DNA of 64,000 nucleotides from positions 434,001-498,000 of the forward strand of contig NZ_LIXJ01000001.1 of assembly GCF_001905795.1 (NCBI RefSeq). The letters are read 5' to 3'. The position numbers were made by a program, and so were the translations under genes. This document shows positions 16,820 to 25,686 of this stretch, one piece after another (position 1 is the stretch's first letter; every line of letters begins with the position of its first letter). The notes beneath the pieces were generated by a model. The model did no database searches, was not told the DNA's origin, and saw nothing but the letters and a program-made list of their open reading frames with translations. The stretch comes from Streptomyces sp. CB01580 (lineage in GTDB: Bacteria > Actinomycetota > Actinomycetes > Streptomycetales > Streptomycetaceae).

Positions 16820-18819
16820 CAGGCCCCCTTGAGGCCGGCCGCGCGGTCGGCGAACGGTTCGCCGTGCACGTACCGCCCGAGCGCGGTCAGCGGGAAGACC
16901 TGACGGTAGAGGTGGTAGTTGATGGAGAAGTCCCACGGGAACCCGGTGCCGGTGAAGTACGGCTCGTCCCAGGAGCCGTCGGCCCGCTGCGCACCGGTGA
17001 GCCAGGAGACGCCCCGCCGTACGGCCTCGGTGTCCCGCTGTCCCGCGGCGAGCAGGGCGAGCAGGGCCCACGCGGTCTGGGAGGCGGTGGAGGCGCCGTG
17101 GCCGATCCACTTCTCCTCGCGGTACGAGCGCAGGTCCTCGCCCCAGCCGCCGTCGTCGTTCTGCACGGACTCAAGCCAGGCGACGGCCCGGCGGATCGCC
17201 GGATGGGCGGCGGGCAGTCCGGCGGCCACCAGCGCGGGCACCACCGACCCCGTGCCGTACACGTAGTTGACGCCCCAGCGGCCGAACCAGCCGCCGTTCG
17301 CCTCCTGTTGGGCGAGCAGCCACTGGATGCCGCGCCGGGCGGCGGGCCGGCCGGCCTGGCCCTCGACGGCGAGCATCTCCACCACGTGTCCGGTGACGTC
17401 GGCGGACGGCGGGTCGATGACCTCGCCGAAGTCGCAGAAGGGCAGCCGGTTGGGGAACGGGCTGGTGTTGTCCGCGTCGAACGCCCCCCATGCCCCGTCG
17501 CGGGACTGCATGCCGAGGTTCCAGCGCACCCCGCGCGCGATGGCGTCCTCGACGCGCGAGGGGTCGGGGTGGCGGACCCGGCGCAGCGCGAGGACCACTT
17601 CGGCGGTGTCGTCGATGTCCGGGTAGTTGTCGTTGTGGAACTCGAACGCCCAGCCGCCCGGCGCGAGCCGGGGACGGCGTACGGCCCAGTCGCCGGGCCG
17701 GTCGATCTGTTCGCCGAGCATCCAGTCCGCGGCCTTCACGAGCGCCGGGTGGTCGGGGCGGACCCCGGCGTCGGCCAGCGCGATGGTGGCGAGGCAGGTG
17801 TCCCAGACCGGGGACTGGCACGCCTCGATCATCCGCGCGCCGTCCTCGCGCCAGACGGCGAAGCGGTCGAGGGAGGCCAGACCGGCGCGCATCACCGGGT
17901 GGTCCAGGTCGTAGCCGAGCAGGTGCAGGGCGATGACGGAGTAGACGGCGGGAGGCTGGATGCCGCCCCAGCAGCCGTCGTTCTCCTGGCGTTCGACGAT
18001 CCAGCGCGCCGCGTTGTTCATGGCGGCCCGGCGCAGCTTGCGCGGTGCGATCCGGTGGTATAAGCGCAGCGCCTTGTCGAGGCGCTGGAAGAGGCCGTCC
18101 CAGCTGGCCGCGGAGGCGGTGCGTCGGGGCGGGTTCGGGCTGTCCGGGTCGGTGTGGAGTTCGTCGAGCGGGAAGGGCGCGGGGCGTACCGGCCGCTTCG
18201 CCGAGACGATGGTGAGGGGCACGATGGTCTGGCGGGCCCAGCAGCCGAATTCGTAGATGTTGAGCGGGACCCACGTGGGGAAGAACATCAGCTCGGGCGG
18301 GAGCTGGGGAAGATCCTCCCACTTCCACCAGCCGAAGAGGGCGAGCCAGATGCGGGTGAAGACGCGGCTCTCGGCGATGCCGCCCTGTTCCCTGACCCAG
18401 CGTGCGGCGCGGGCCATGTGCGGTGCGTCGGGGGCGTCCCCGGCCAGCCGCAGGGCCACGTACGCCTCGATCGTGGCGGAGAGGTCCGCGGGGCCGCCGT
18501 GGAAGGTGGCCCACGTGCCGTCGCCGAGTTGTTCGCCGCGGATGAAGCGGGCGGCCGCCCGGACGACGGACGGTTCCTGGATGCCGAGGAATTGGCGGAG
18601 CAGCAGGTCCTCTGCGTCCATGGTGACGTTGGTGGCGAGGTCGCCCTTCCACCAGCCCTGCTGGTCCTGTCTGCCGAGAAGGTGCTCCACCGAGCGTTCC
18701 GCGGCGCGCCGCGCGGCTTCGAGCACGTCTTCCGCGGCGATGGTCGTATCGGTCGGATTGGTGGCCGTGGCCGCGCGAGGGTTCATGGCCCCTGCGCTTC
18801 CGTCGGTCGTCGCTGTCAT
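16819..18819 (-). CDS. shc: Squalene-hopene cyclase
   Basis: A 666-residue class II triterpene cyclase. PDIDDTAEV near residue 400 supplies the DxDD protonating acid. Repeated QW motifs are visible (QDQQGWW, QENDGCWGG, QSRDGAWGAF, QEANGGWFGRWG, QNDDGGWGED, QRADGSWDE). It cyclises squalene to hopene/hopanol at the membrane. A GGGGAAG Shine-Dalgarno precedes the ATG. The N-terminal 30 residues are low-complexity and probably disordered. It is the central gene of the operon, separated from the prenyl synthase gene by 113 bp that contain a strong hairpin. Confidence 0.97.
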   Translation of the reverse strand: MTATTDGSAGAMNPRAATATNPTDTTIAAEDVLEAARRAAERSVEHLLGRQDQQGWWKGDLATNVTMDAEDLLLRQFLGIQEPSVVRAAARFIRGEQLGDGTWATFHGGPADLSATIEAYVALRLAGDAPDAPHMARAARWVREQGGIAESRVFTRIWLALFGWWKWEDLPQLPPELMFFPTWVPLNIYEFGCWARQTIVPLTIVSAKRPVRPAPFPLDELHTDPDSPNPPRRTASAASWDGLFQRLDKALRLYHRIAPRKLRRAAMNNAARWIVERQENDGCWGGIQPPAVYSVIALHLLGYDLDHPVMRAGLASLDRFAVWREDGARMIEACQSPVWDTCLATIALADAGVRPDHPALVKAADWMLGEQIDRPGDWAVRRPRLAPGGWAFEFHNDNYPDIDDTAEVVLALRRVRHPDPSRVEDAIARGVRWNLGMQSRDGAWGAFDADNTSPFPNRLPFCDFGEVIDPPSADVTGHVVEMLAVEGQAGRPAARRGIQWLLAQQEANGGWFGRWGVNYVYGTGSVVPALVAAGLPAAHPAIRRAVAWLESVQNDDGGWGEDLRSYREEKWIGHGASTASQTAWALLALLAAGQRDTEAVRRGVSWLTGAQRADGSWDEPYFTGTGFPWDFSINYHLYRQVFPLTALGRYVHGEPFADRAAGLKGA

Positions 18820-18868
18820 GGCTTCCCCTTCGTGCAGTCTTGTCCTCTGCTGTGCTGGGGTCTCCGTC

Positions 18869-18900
18869 GGCCGGCGCCCTGTGGTGTGGGGGCGCCGGCC
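18869..18900. repeat. 11-bp perfect inverted repeat in the gap before shc
   Basis: Arms 18869-18879 and 18890-18900 are exact reverse complements made only of G and C, with a 10-nt loop. It lies inside the operon between the polyprenyl synthase and shc genes. No T-tract follows in the operon direction, so partial termination, RNA processing or a transcript-stabilising hairpin are all possible. Confidence 0.6.
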
Positions 18901-18932
18901 GGCGACTGCGAGTCATATGGAGCAGATGGCGA

Positions 18933-20036
18933 TCATCTCTTTCGTACGACGACGAAGTCCGCGAGCGCCGTGAGCTGCGCCCGCACGGTTTCCGGCATGT
19001 CGACGCGGTGCAGTGCCTCGACGGCGACCGCGTGCTGGCGACGCGCCTCCTGGGCGGTCCATTCGCGGCCGCCCGCCTCCTCGATGAGTGCCGCGCGGGC
19101 GGCGAACTCCTCTTCGGAGAAGCTGTCGAAATCGGTGCTCTTGGCGTCGGCGGCGAGCAGTTCGCCCAGCTGTCGCGAGGCCGGTCCGCCCGCCGCGAGC
19201 GCGGCGACGACCGGGAGGGACTTCTTGCGCTGGCGCAGGTCGCTCCACGTCTGCTTGCCGGTGGACTCGGGGTCGCCCCAGATGCCGAGCACGTCGTCGA
19301 CGGCCTGGAAGGCGAGGCCGAGGTGGTAGCCGTACGCCTCCAGGGTGTCGGCGGTGCGGTCGTCGGCGCCACCGAGGACCGCACCGATGGAGCAGGCACA
19401 GGCGAGCAGGGCGCCGGTCTTGTTGCCCTCCATCTCCAGGCACTCCTCGACGGTGACCCGTTCGCGGTGCTCGTAGGAGATGTCCTGGGCCTGTCCGTCG
19501 ATGAGCTTGCGGGTGGCGACGGTCAGCCGGCGGGTCGCGCGGCCCGCCTCGGGGGTGCCGAGCTCCAGCAGGACCTCGTTGGCGAGCGCGAACAGCGCGT
19601 CGCCGACCAGGATCGCCTGGGCGGGGCCGTGCACCTTCCAGACCGTGTCGCGGTGGCGGCGCTGTTCGTCGCCGTCCATCAGGTCGTCGTGCAGCAACGA
19701 GAAGTTGTGCACGAGTTCGACGGCCACGGCGCCGGGGACGCCGGCCTCGGGTGCGGCGCCCGCCGCCTCCGAGGACAGCAGGGCGAGCGCCGGGCGGACG
19801 GCCTTGCCGCCGTCGCCGGCGGAGGGCTGTCCCTGGGCGTCGATCCAGCCGAAGTGGTAGGCGGCGACGGTGTCCATGGGCGGTGCGAGCCGGTCCACAG
19901 CGGCCCGGAGCACCGGCGTGGAAAGGGCCCGTCCGCGCTCCAGAAGCGCGGTGACGTCCGTGGTGTCGGCCACGGTGTCGAAAGCCGGATTCGCCGGGGT
20001 CACTGACTCTCCTCTTGTTCCGGTGGTACTGCTCAT
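18933..20036 (-). CDS. Polyprenyl (probably farnesyl) diphosphate synthase
   Basis: A trans-isoprenyl diphosphate synthase of up to 367 residues. LLHDDLMDGD near 115-120 is the first Asp-rich motif and AFQAVDDVLGIWGD near 243 the second; GKAVRPAL and GNKTGAL are also typical. It would supply farnesyl diphosphate for squalene formation; product length cannot be read with certainty from sequence. The ATG at 20036 overlaps the hpnE stop (ATGA). A GTG at 20003 behind AGAGGAGAG is an equally plausible start, giving 356 residues. Confidence 0.9.
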   Translation of the reverse strand: MSSTTGTRGESVTPANPAFDTVADTTDVTALLERGRALSTPVLRAAVDRLAPPMDTVAAYHFGWIDAQGQPSAGDGGKAVRPALALLSSEAAGAAPEAGVPGAVAVELVHNFSLLHDDLMDGDEQRRHRDTVWKVHGPAQAILVGDALFALANEVLLELGTPEAGRATRRLTVATRKLIDGQAQDISYEHRERVTVEECLEMEGNKTGALLACACSIGAVLGGADDRTADTLEAYGYHLGLAFQAVDDVLGIWGDPESTGKQTWSDLRQRKKSLPVVAALAAGGPASRQLGELLAADAKSTDFDSFSEEEFAARAALIEEAGGREWTAQEARRQHAVAVEALHRVDMPETVRAQLTALADFVVVRKR

Positions 20037-21421
20037 GCCGCCTCCTGCAGCGGATGTTCATGGGAGCGGCCCAGCGCCCTCAGCGCGACGTCCGCGGCGC
20101 TCGATCCGCTGCGGACGGCGCCCTCCATCGTCGCGGGCCAGCCGGTGGCCGTCCACGCGCCCGCCAGGCCGAGGCCGGGGAGGCGGGTGCGGGCACCGGG
20201 CCGCAGTCGGCCGACGCCGGGTGCGGGGGCGAAGGTCGCCGCGCGTTCCCGGGTGACGAAGAAGTCCCTGATCCCTGCGGTGCGGGCGGCCGGGAGGAGG
20301 CGCTCCAGCTCGGGCAGGTAGCGCCCGCGCAGTTCGGCCACGGGGAGGTCGATCTCCTCGTCCGCCGCGGACTGGGACACCGCGAGGTACTGCCCGGGGC
20401 CGGTGAGGCCGGATGCCTCCGTACGGTCGAAGACCCACTGCACCGGGGAGCCGAGCGCGGTGAAGAACGGGCGGCGCAGCACCTTGCGGTCGTAGACCAC
20501 GTGCACGTTCAGGATCGGTGAGGTGCCGATGTCGAGCAGCCGGTCCGGTGCGTCGATCGCTCCGGCGGGCAGCAGACCGTGGGTCTCGCGCTGCGGGACG
20601 GCGAGGACGACGGCGTCCGCGTCGATCCGTTCGCCGTCGGTGCCGACGCTCCAGCCGCCCTGCTCCGTACGAGTGAGGGAGGTCGCCTTGGTGCGCAGTT
20701 CGACGCGGACTCCGACGGCGTCGAGTGCCGCGCGGGCGAGGGTGTCGTGGATCTCGCCGAGGGGTACGCCCGCCCAGCCGATGTCGGCGGCTCCGGGCTC
20801 CGAGAGGAGGCCGGTCTTGAAGACCTTCGCGGCCAGGGCCAGGGAGGAGTTCGGGGCGGTGGCGTTGAGCGTGGCGACGCCGACCAGGTCCCACAGCGCC
20901 TCGACGGTGCGCGGCGACTGACCGTGCCGGGCCAGCCAGCTGCCGAAGTCGACGGTGTCGAGGGCGGGGTCCTCCGGGTCCAGGCGGCCCAGCGCGAGCG
21001 CGGCGCGTCCGACGCTCGCGCGTTCGGCGAGCGAGAGGTGGGGATAGCCGGCGAGTCCGGCCGCGAGGTGGAACGGCACCGGCAGGTCGTTGCGGCGCAG
21101 TCGTCCCAGCCTGGGCCCCGAGGGTCGGCCGACGTCGAGAACGGGCACGTCCAAACGGTTCTGCAGGGGCGCGAGGCTCGTGCCGCCGACGCGGTCGAGG
21201 AACCAGCGGTAGGCGGTGCAGCAGCGCAGGTAGACATGGTGTCCGTTGTCGACGGTCAGTTCGCCGCGCCGGAAGGAGAAGGCGAGTCCGCCGAGCCGGG
21301 GCCGCCCTTCGAGCACGGTCACCTCGAGCCCGGCATCGGCCAGTCGCAGAGCGGCGGTGATGCCGGCGAGTCCGCCGCCGATCACCACCGCGCGGGAGGA
21401 ACGCAGGGCGTCGTCCGTCAT
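20033..21421 (-). CDS. hpnE: HpnE, hydroxysqualene dehydroxylase
   Basis: A 462-residue FAD-dependent amine-oxidase/phytoene-desaturase-like protein. The dinucleotide-binding motif VVIGGGLAGITAALRLADAG lies at residues 11-30, followed by EGRPRLGG; PGLGLAGAWTATGWPATMEGA near the C-terminus is the second FAD motif. HpnE reduces hydroxysqualene to squalene after HpnC and HpnD. An AAAGGAGG Shine-Dalgarno precedes the ATG, which overlaps the stop of the tiny ORF before it. Confidence 0.93.
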   Translation of the reverse strand: MTDDALRSSRAVVIGGGLAGITAALRLADAGLEVTVLEGRPRLGGLAFSFRRGELTVDNGHHVYLRCCTAYRWFLDRVGGTSLAPLQNRLDVPVLDVGRPSGPRLGRLRRNDLPVPFHLAAGLAGYPHLSLAERASVGRAALALGRLDPEDPALDTVDFGSWLARHGQSPRTVEALWDLVGVATLNATAPNSSLALAAKVFKTGLLSEPGAADIGWAGVPLGEIHDTLARAALDAVGVRVELRTKATSLTRTEQGGWSVGTDGERIDADAVVLAVPQRETHGLLPAGAIDAPDRLLDIGTSPILNVHVVYDRKVLRRPFFTALGSPVQWVFDRTEASGLTGPGQYLAVSQSAADEEIDLPVAELRGRYLPELERLLPAARTAGIRDFFVTRERAATFAPAPGVGRLRPGARTRLPGLGLAGAWTATGWPATMEGAVRSGSSAADVALRALGRSHEHPLQEAA

Positions 21422-21534
21422 GCGTCCTCCTTTCGTCGGGTCGCTTCAGTCAGGGACGCGTCGGTACGGCCGAGGGTTGAGCACGGAAGCCTGCCCGTGA
21501 TGCACATGGTGCGCGAGATGTCCGTGCTTCGCAT
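21418..21534 (-). CDS. 38-residue ORF coupled between hpnD and hpnE (DUF6380-like)
   Basis: The ATG at 21534 overlaps the hpnD stop (TGATG) and the TGA at 21418 overlaps the hpnE start (ATGA), so the three genes are translationally linked. The 38-residue peptide begins MRSTDISRTMC and ends GRTDASLTEATRRKEDA; its C-terminal half recalls the A-S-L-T-E-T pattern of DUF6380 peptides of Streptomyces, from memory. A peptide at this place is also recalled in the S. coelicolor cluster. No function is known. The hpnE Shine-Dalgarno lies inside its last codons, so translation of the ORF may set hpnE expression. Confidence 0.65.
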   Translation of the reverse strand: MRSTDISRTMCITGRLPCSTLGRTDASLTEATRRKEDA

Positions 21535-22487
21535 CAGACACGCCTCCTGACCGTCCGTCGGGACACGTGTCGCGTGTCGAGTCCGGAGAGCCCGCGCACC
21601 GCGACGTACGCCTTCTCGTGGCCGGGCAGCGACACCCGGCCGCGCAGCACCGCCACGGGGTCGCGCTCGATGCGGTCGAGCAGCCGCCGGTAGATGCCTG
21701 CCATGGCCGCGACACAGGCTCCGCTGCGCCGGTCCAGCATCGGCAGCAGCCGGTATCCCTCGGCGAACAGCGTGCGGGCCCGGCGGACCTCGAAGTGCAC
21801 CAGCCCCGCGAAGTCGGCGCCGGACGGCGGGGTGGCCGCGTGGAAGCCGGCCGAGCAGCCGAACTTGGCGAGGTCGTCGGCGGGCAGGTAGGTGCGTCCG
21901 TTGCCGGCGTCCTCGCGGACGTCGCGCAGGATGTTCGTCAGTTGGAGCGCGAGCCCGAGCGTGTCGGCGTACTCGGCGGCCCGGTCGGCGCCGGGGGCGC
22001 CCCGCTGGGTGCCGAAGATGCCCAGGCTGATGCGGCCGATGGCGCCCGCCACACAGCGGCAGTACACCTTGAGGTCGTCCCAGGTCTCGTACGTCGCGCC
22101 GCGCACGTCCATCAGCACGCCGTCGATGAGTTCGTCGAGCCCGCCGAGCGGGAGCGGGAACCTCCGTGCGGCGTCGGCGAGCGCGACGGCCACCGGGTCG
22201 GTGTCGTCCTCGTCGACCGCGCCACCGCGGATCCGGTCGAGCACCTCGCGGGTGTTCTCCAGGCGTGCCCGCTTCGTCTCCGGCGCGAGGTCGCCGTCAC
22301 CGATGTCGTCGACCCGCCGGGAGAAGGCGTACAGCGCCGACATGGCCTGTCGCTTCTCGGCCGGCAGCAGTCTGATGCCGTACGCGAAGTTGCGCGCCTG
22401 CTGTCCGGTGACCGCCTCGCAGTATCCGTATGCGGCCTGTACCGGTGCCGACATGGGCGTCGTCTGTGCCTCCACGGTCCGGCTCAC
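21534..22487 (-). CDS. hpnD: HpnD, presqualene diphosphate synthase
   Basis: A 317-residue squalene/phytoene-synthase-family enzyme. SRRVDDIGDGD near residue 57 and LTNILRDVREDAGNGR near 185 are the two Asp-rich metal-binding motifs, and GRTYLPADDLAKFG follows. HpnD condenses two farnesyl diphosphates to presqualene diphosphate. The start is a GTG overlapping the hpnC stop (GTGA). HpnC and HpnD are paralogues; naming follows order and similarity to the known HpnC-HpnD-HpnE arrangement. Confidence 0.92.
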   Translation of the reverse strand: MSRTVEAQTTPMSAPVQAAYGYCEAVTGQQARNFAYGIRLLPAEKRQAMSALYAFSRRVDDIGDGDLAPETKRARLENTREVLDRIRGGAVDEDDTDPVAVALADAARRFPLPLGGLDELIDGVLMDVRGATYETWDDLKVYCRCVAGAIGRISLGIFGTQRGAPGADRAAEYADTLGLALQLTNILRDVREDAGNGRTYLPADDLAKFGCSAGFHAATPPSGADFAGLVHFEVRRARTLFAEGYRLLPMLDRRSGACVAAMAGIYRRLLDRIERDPVAVLRGRVSLPGHEKAYVAVRGLSGLDTRHVSRRTVRRRV

Positions 22488-23407
22488 CCCTCTCCACGCG
22501 CTCTTCTCAAGACAACTCCCACTTCGCGCAGCAGGCTGGGCTTGGTGGGCTTGGGGGGTCCGGGCAGGACGTCGAACCCGGCGGCCGCGATCGCGGAGAG
22601 GGCGGCGCGCCCCCCTCCCACGAATCCGGCGAGAAGCAGCCTGAGCCTGCCGTGGACGCTACCCACCAGGGGGGTGCCTTCATTCAGCAGTTCCCGGGCG
22701 CGTTCCGCCTCGTACGCGACCAGCGAACGCACCGACGCGCCCGCCGAGGGGGCGGCGAGGTCGGATTCACGGACGTGGAACCGGGCCATGTCGTCGGCGG
22801 GCAGGTAGATCCGGTCGCGCCCGAGGTCCTCGGCGACGTCCTGGAGGTGCTCGACGATCTGCAGGGCCGTGCAGACGGCGTCGGAGCGGCGGATCCGTTC
22901 GGGGCTGGCGGTGCCGGTGATCTGCAGGACGAGCCGGCCCACGGGGTTGGCGGAGAGCTCGCAGTAGGCCGCGAGCTCCTCGTACGTCCCGTAGCGGCGG
23001 ACCTTCTGGTCCTGGCGGTTCGCCTCGATGAGGCCGAGGAAGGGTTCGGGGGTGAGCGCGCGGCGCCGCACGGTGGGGCGCAGCGCGCTCAGCAGGGGGT
23101 GGTGCGGGCCGTCGCCGGTGGTGGCGAAGACCCGGCGCAGGTCGGCCTCGAAGGCATCGAGCAGGGCGAGCCGGTCGTCGGCCTGCTCGGGGGCGAGGCC
23201 GAGATGGCGGGCGTCCGCGCCGCCGGGTGCGAGGTCTCCGTCGCCGATGTCGTCGACGAGCCGGGCGTAGCCATAGACGGCCATCAGGTCGTCCCGCCAG
23301 GCTCGCGGCAGGAAGAAGGGGGCCACGGGGAAGTTCTCGTCGGCGGCCTTGTCGAGAGTGGTGGGCACGGCCGCCGCCGGGCGGGCCTGCCGGGTGGGGG
23401 TCACCAC
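22484..23407 (-). CDS. hpnC: HpnC, hydroxysqualene synthase
   Basis: A 307-residue squalene/phytoene-synthase-family enzyme. ARLVDDIGDGDLAP near residue 48 and VEHLQDVAEDLGRDR near 188 are the Asp-rich motifs, and YLPADDMARFHV follows. HpnC converts presqualene diphosphate to hydroxysqualene. It is the first structural gene of the hopanoid operon. Two tandem GTG codons (23407 and 23404) can serve as start; the second overlaps the stop of a short upstream ORF (GTGA). Confidence 0.9.
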   Translation of the reverse strand: MVTPTRQARPAAAVPTTLDKAADENFPVAPFFLPRAWRDDLMAVYGYARLVDDIGDGDLAPGGADARHLGLAPEQADDRLALLDAFEADLRRVFATTGDGPHHPLLSALRPTVRRRALTPEPFLGLIEANRQDQKVRRYGTYEELAAYCELSANPVGRLVLQITGTASPERIRRSDAVCTALQIVEHLQDVAEDLGRDRIYLPADDMARFHVRESDLAAPSAGASVRSLVAYEAERARELLNEGTPLVGSVHGRLRLLLAGFVGGGRAALSAIAAAGFDVLPGPPKPTKPSLLREVGVVLRRARGEG

Positions 23408-23475
23408 GGACCGCCCTGTGCCGGGAGGGGCGCTGGGACGGCGCGGACACCTCGGAGCTGGAGATCTTCCGTCAT
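23401..23475 (-). CDS. Possible 24-residue leader ORF before hpnC
   Basis: An ATG at 23475 opens a frame beginning MTEDLQLRGVRAV and ending in TGA at 23401, which overlaps a hpnC GTG start as GTGA, the same overlap style as elsewhere in the operon. The Shine-Dalgarno is weak (GGGAG 12 nt ahead). It may be a translated leader that delivers ribosomes to hpnC, which has no clear ribosome site of its own. Coding is unproven. Confidence 0.35.
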   Translation of the reverse strand: MTEDLQLRGVRAVPAPLPAQGGPW

Positions 23476-23795
23476 TGCCGTCACATCTCCCGTTCTACAC
23501 TGCTGACCCAAAACATCCCATTCCGGACACGCCGCCCGCTCTGCCGAGTGCGGAGCACGCCTGCGGCCCGTACGGCCAGGCGGTATCGCCCCACTTGCTA
23601 CGAATCAGCACCGGTACAGCTTACGTTGTACGAGCCCGTCGGCACGGACGGGGTGTCGTGCACCGGCGCACACCACATCCCGCTCCGCCAACCTTCCCCG
23701 CGCTCAAGGATTTTGACGTCATCCGACGGGAGGAGATCTTGTCCAGCACCTACCGCCGGGCGTGCAGGACGCCCCGGCGGGTCCACGGTCCGGAC
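23476..23795. other. Intergenic region with the presumed hopanoid-operon promoter
   Basis: These 320 bp have lower G+C than the genes, including TACGTTGTACGAGC and GGATTTTGACGTCATCC on the plus strand. The promoter of the minus-strand hopanoid operon should be here, but no pair of -35/-10 boxes is convincing. The part near 23740-23795 lies past the end of the ABC-exporter operon. No gene is supported on either strand. Confidence 0.5.
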
Positions 23796-23841
23796 ACCGA
23801 ATCGGCCTTCGCCGGAGCGCTCCGGCGAAGGCCGATTCGGT
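23796..23841 (-). terminator. Perfect 22-bp-stem terminator of the exporter operon
   Basis: Arms 23796-23817 and 23820-23841 are exact reverse complements with only CG between them. It lies 16 bp past the stop of the ABC ATPase gene. It probably insulates the hopanoid operon, which starts further on along the same strand, from read-through. Confidence 0.85.
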
Positions 23842-23857
23842 ATGCCGCGGGAACGGG

Positions 23858-24643
23858 CTACTTGCCGGTCTCGCGCTCGTACGCCTTGAGGACCTCGTCG
23901 GTCGGACCGTCCATCAGCAACTCGCCCTTCTCCAGCCACAGCACCCGGTCGCAGGTGTCCCGGATGGACTTGTTGCTGTGGCTGACCAGGAAGACCGTGC
24001 CCGCCTCCTTGCGGAGTTCCCTGATGCGCTTCTCGGAGCGGATCTGGAACTTGCGGTCGCCGGTCGCCAGCGCCTCGTCGATCATGAGGACGTCGTGGTT
24101 CTTGGCGGCGGCGATGGAGAAGCGCAGCCGGGCGGCCATGCCGGAGGAGTACGTCCGCATCGGCAGCGTGATGAAGTCGCCCTTCTCGTTGATGCCGGAG
24201 AAGTCGACGATCTCCTGGTAGCGCTCGCGGATCTCCTCGCGCGACATGCCCATGGCCAGGCCGCCGAGCACCACGTTGCGTTCCCCGGTCAGATCGCTCA
24301 TCAGCGCCGCGTTCACACCGAGCAGTGACGGCTGGCCGTCCGTGTACACCTTGCCGCTCTCGGTCGGGAGCAGGCCGGCGATGGCCCGCAGCAGGGTGGA
24401 CTTGCCGGAGCCGTTGGTCCCGATGAGGCCGATCGCCTCGCCCCGGTACGCGGTGAAGGAGACACCGCGCACGGCGTGCACCTTCCGCACCCCGCGCCCC
24501 TCGCCCTTGTCGCGGCGCAGTATCCGGCTCAGCGCCGCGGTGGCGCTGCCCCGGCCTCCCCCGCCGCCGTTGACGCGGTACACGATGTGCACGTCGTCGG
24601 CGATGACGGTGGGGACGCGCCCGGAAGTGTTGTCCTCAGCCAC
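23858..24643 (-). CDS. ABC exporter ATP-binding subunit (TagH/Wzt-like)
   Basis: A 261-residue ABC ATPase. IGLIGTNGSGKSTLL near 68-82 is Walker A, RTYSSGMAARLRFSIA is the signature, and DVLMIDEALATGD is Walker B in the form typical of polysaccharide and teichoic-acid exporters. The GTG start overlaps the permease stop by 8 bp. With the permease it should export a lipid-linked polymer or glycolipid across the membrane. It lacks the C-terminal substrate-binding extension of some Wzt proteins. Confidence 0.92.
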   Translation of the reverse strand: MAEDNTSGRVPTVIADDVHIVYRVNGGGGGRGSATAALSRILRRDKGEGRGVRKVHAVRGVSFTAYRGEAIGLIGTNGSGKSTLLRAIAGLLPTESGKVYTDGQPSLLGVNAALMSDLTGERNVVLGGLAMGMSREEIRERYQEIVDFSGINEKGDFITLPMRTYSSGMAARLRFSIAAAKNHDVLMIDEALATGDRKFQIRSEKRIRELRKEAGTVFLVSHSNKSIRDTCDRVLWLEKGELLMDGPTDEVLKAYERETGK

Positions 24644-25565
24644 GGCCGTACCGCTCCTCCGCCTTCCAGAAGTACACGAAGCCCGCGACGCCGACGACGA
24701 CCGCCCAGGCGAGCGCCACCATCCAGACGTGCGCCGGAAGGTTCTCGGCGCCGTAGCCCTTGATCAGGGCGAAGCGCATCAGGTCCATGTAGATGGCCGC
24801 CGGGTTGTACTGGAGCACATCGGCGATCCAGGCCGGCTTGTTCGCGAGCATCACCGGGATGGAGAACATGACGCCCGACGCGTACATCCAGGTCCGCATG
24901 ATGAACGGCATCAGCTGGGCGAGGTCGGGGGTCTTGCTCCCGAGCCTGGCCATGATCAGCGCCAGTCCGGTGTTGAAGACGAACTGAAGGGCCAGCGCCG
25001 GGAGGGCCAGCAGCCAGGACAGGCCCGGGGAGCCGCCGAAGGCGACGGCCACGACTGCCAGCACGATCATCGAGTACAGCAGCTGCTGGAGCTGCTGGAG
25101 CGAGAACGAGACCGGGAGCGAGGCCCGGGGGAAGTGCAGGGCCCGGACCAGCCCCAGGTTGCCGGAGATCGCCCGCACACCGGCCATCACCGAATTCTGG
25201 GTGAAGGTGAAGACGAAGACGCCGGTCACCAGGAACGGGATGAAGACCTCCTGGGTCATTCCCCTTCTGGTCCCCAGGATCAGCCCGAAGATCAGGTAGT
25301 AGACGAGGGCGTTGAGCAGCGGCGTGGCCACCTGCCACAGCTGGCCCAGCTTCGCCTGGCTGTACTGGGCGGTCAGCTTGGCCCGGGAGAACGCCACGAT
25401 GAAGTGGCGCCGCCCCCAGAGCTGGCGGATGTACTCGATGAGCCCTGGCCGGGCGCCGCTCACCGTCAGGCCGTGCTTGGCGGCCCTCTCGGCCGCGCTC
25501 AGGCCGTCGTCGGCGGATGGTGCGGCGCCCAGGGCGACCGCACCATCGTGGGTTGTGTCACTCAC
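24636..25565 (-). CDS. ABC-2 type exporter permease (TagG/Wzm-like)
   Basis: A 309-residue membrane protein with about six hydrophobic segments between residues 60 and 300 (for example ALVYYLIFGLILG, FIPFLVTGVFVFTFT, WAVVVGVAGFVYFW). LWGRRHFIVAFSRAKLTAQY before the first helix is typical of ABC-2 polysaccharide exporters. It starts at a GTG and pairs with the overlapping ATPase gene. A 121-bp gap separates it from the glycosyltransferase gene upstream on the same strand. Confidence 0.92.
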   Translation of the reverse strand: MSDTTHDGAVALGAAPSADDGLSAAERAAKHGLTVSGARPGLIEYIRQLWGRRHFIVAFSRAKLTAQYSQAKLGQLWQVATPLLNALVYYLIFGLILGTRRGMTQEVFIPFLVTGVFVFTFTQNSVMAGVRAISGNLGLVRALHFPRASLPVSFSLQQLQQLLYSMIVLAVVAVAFGGSPGLSWLLALPALALQFVFNTGLALIMARLGSKTPDLAQLMPFIMRTWMYASGVMFSIPVMLANKPAWIADVLQYNPAAIYMDLMRFALIKGYGAENLPAHVWMVALAWAVVVGVAGFVYFWKAEERYGRG

Positions 25566-25686
25566 CAGAATGAAACTCTCGTATTCAACATGCGCGGCCG
25601 GTCGCGGGCGCGGCTCGGAGCGGACAGGTCCCGTGGAGACGGAGGTACAGAGGAGTCGCCCCCCATGCTCTCAGAGAAGGAGACTC

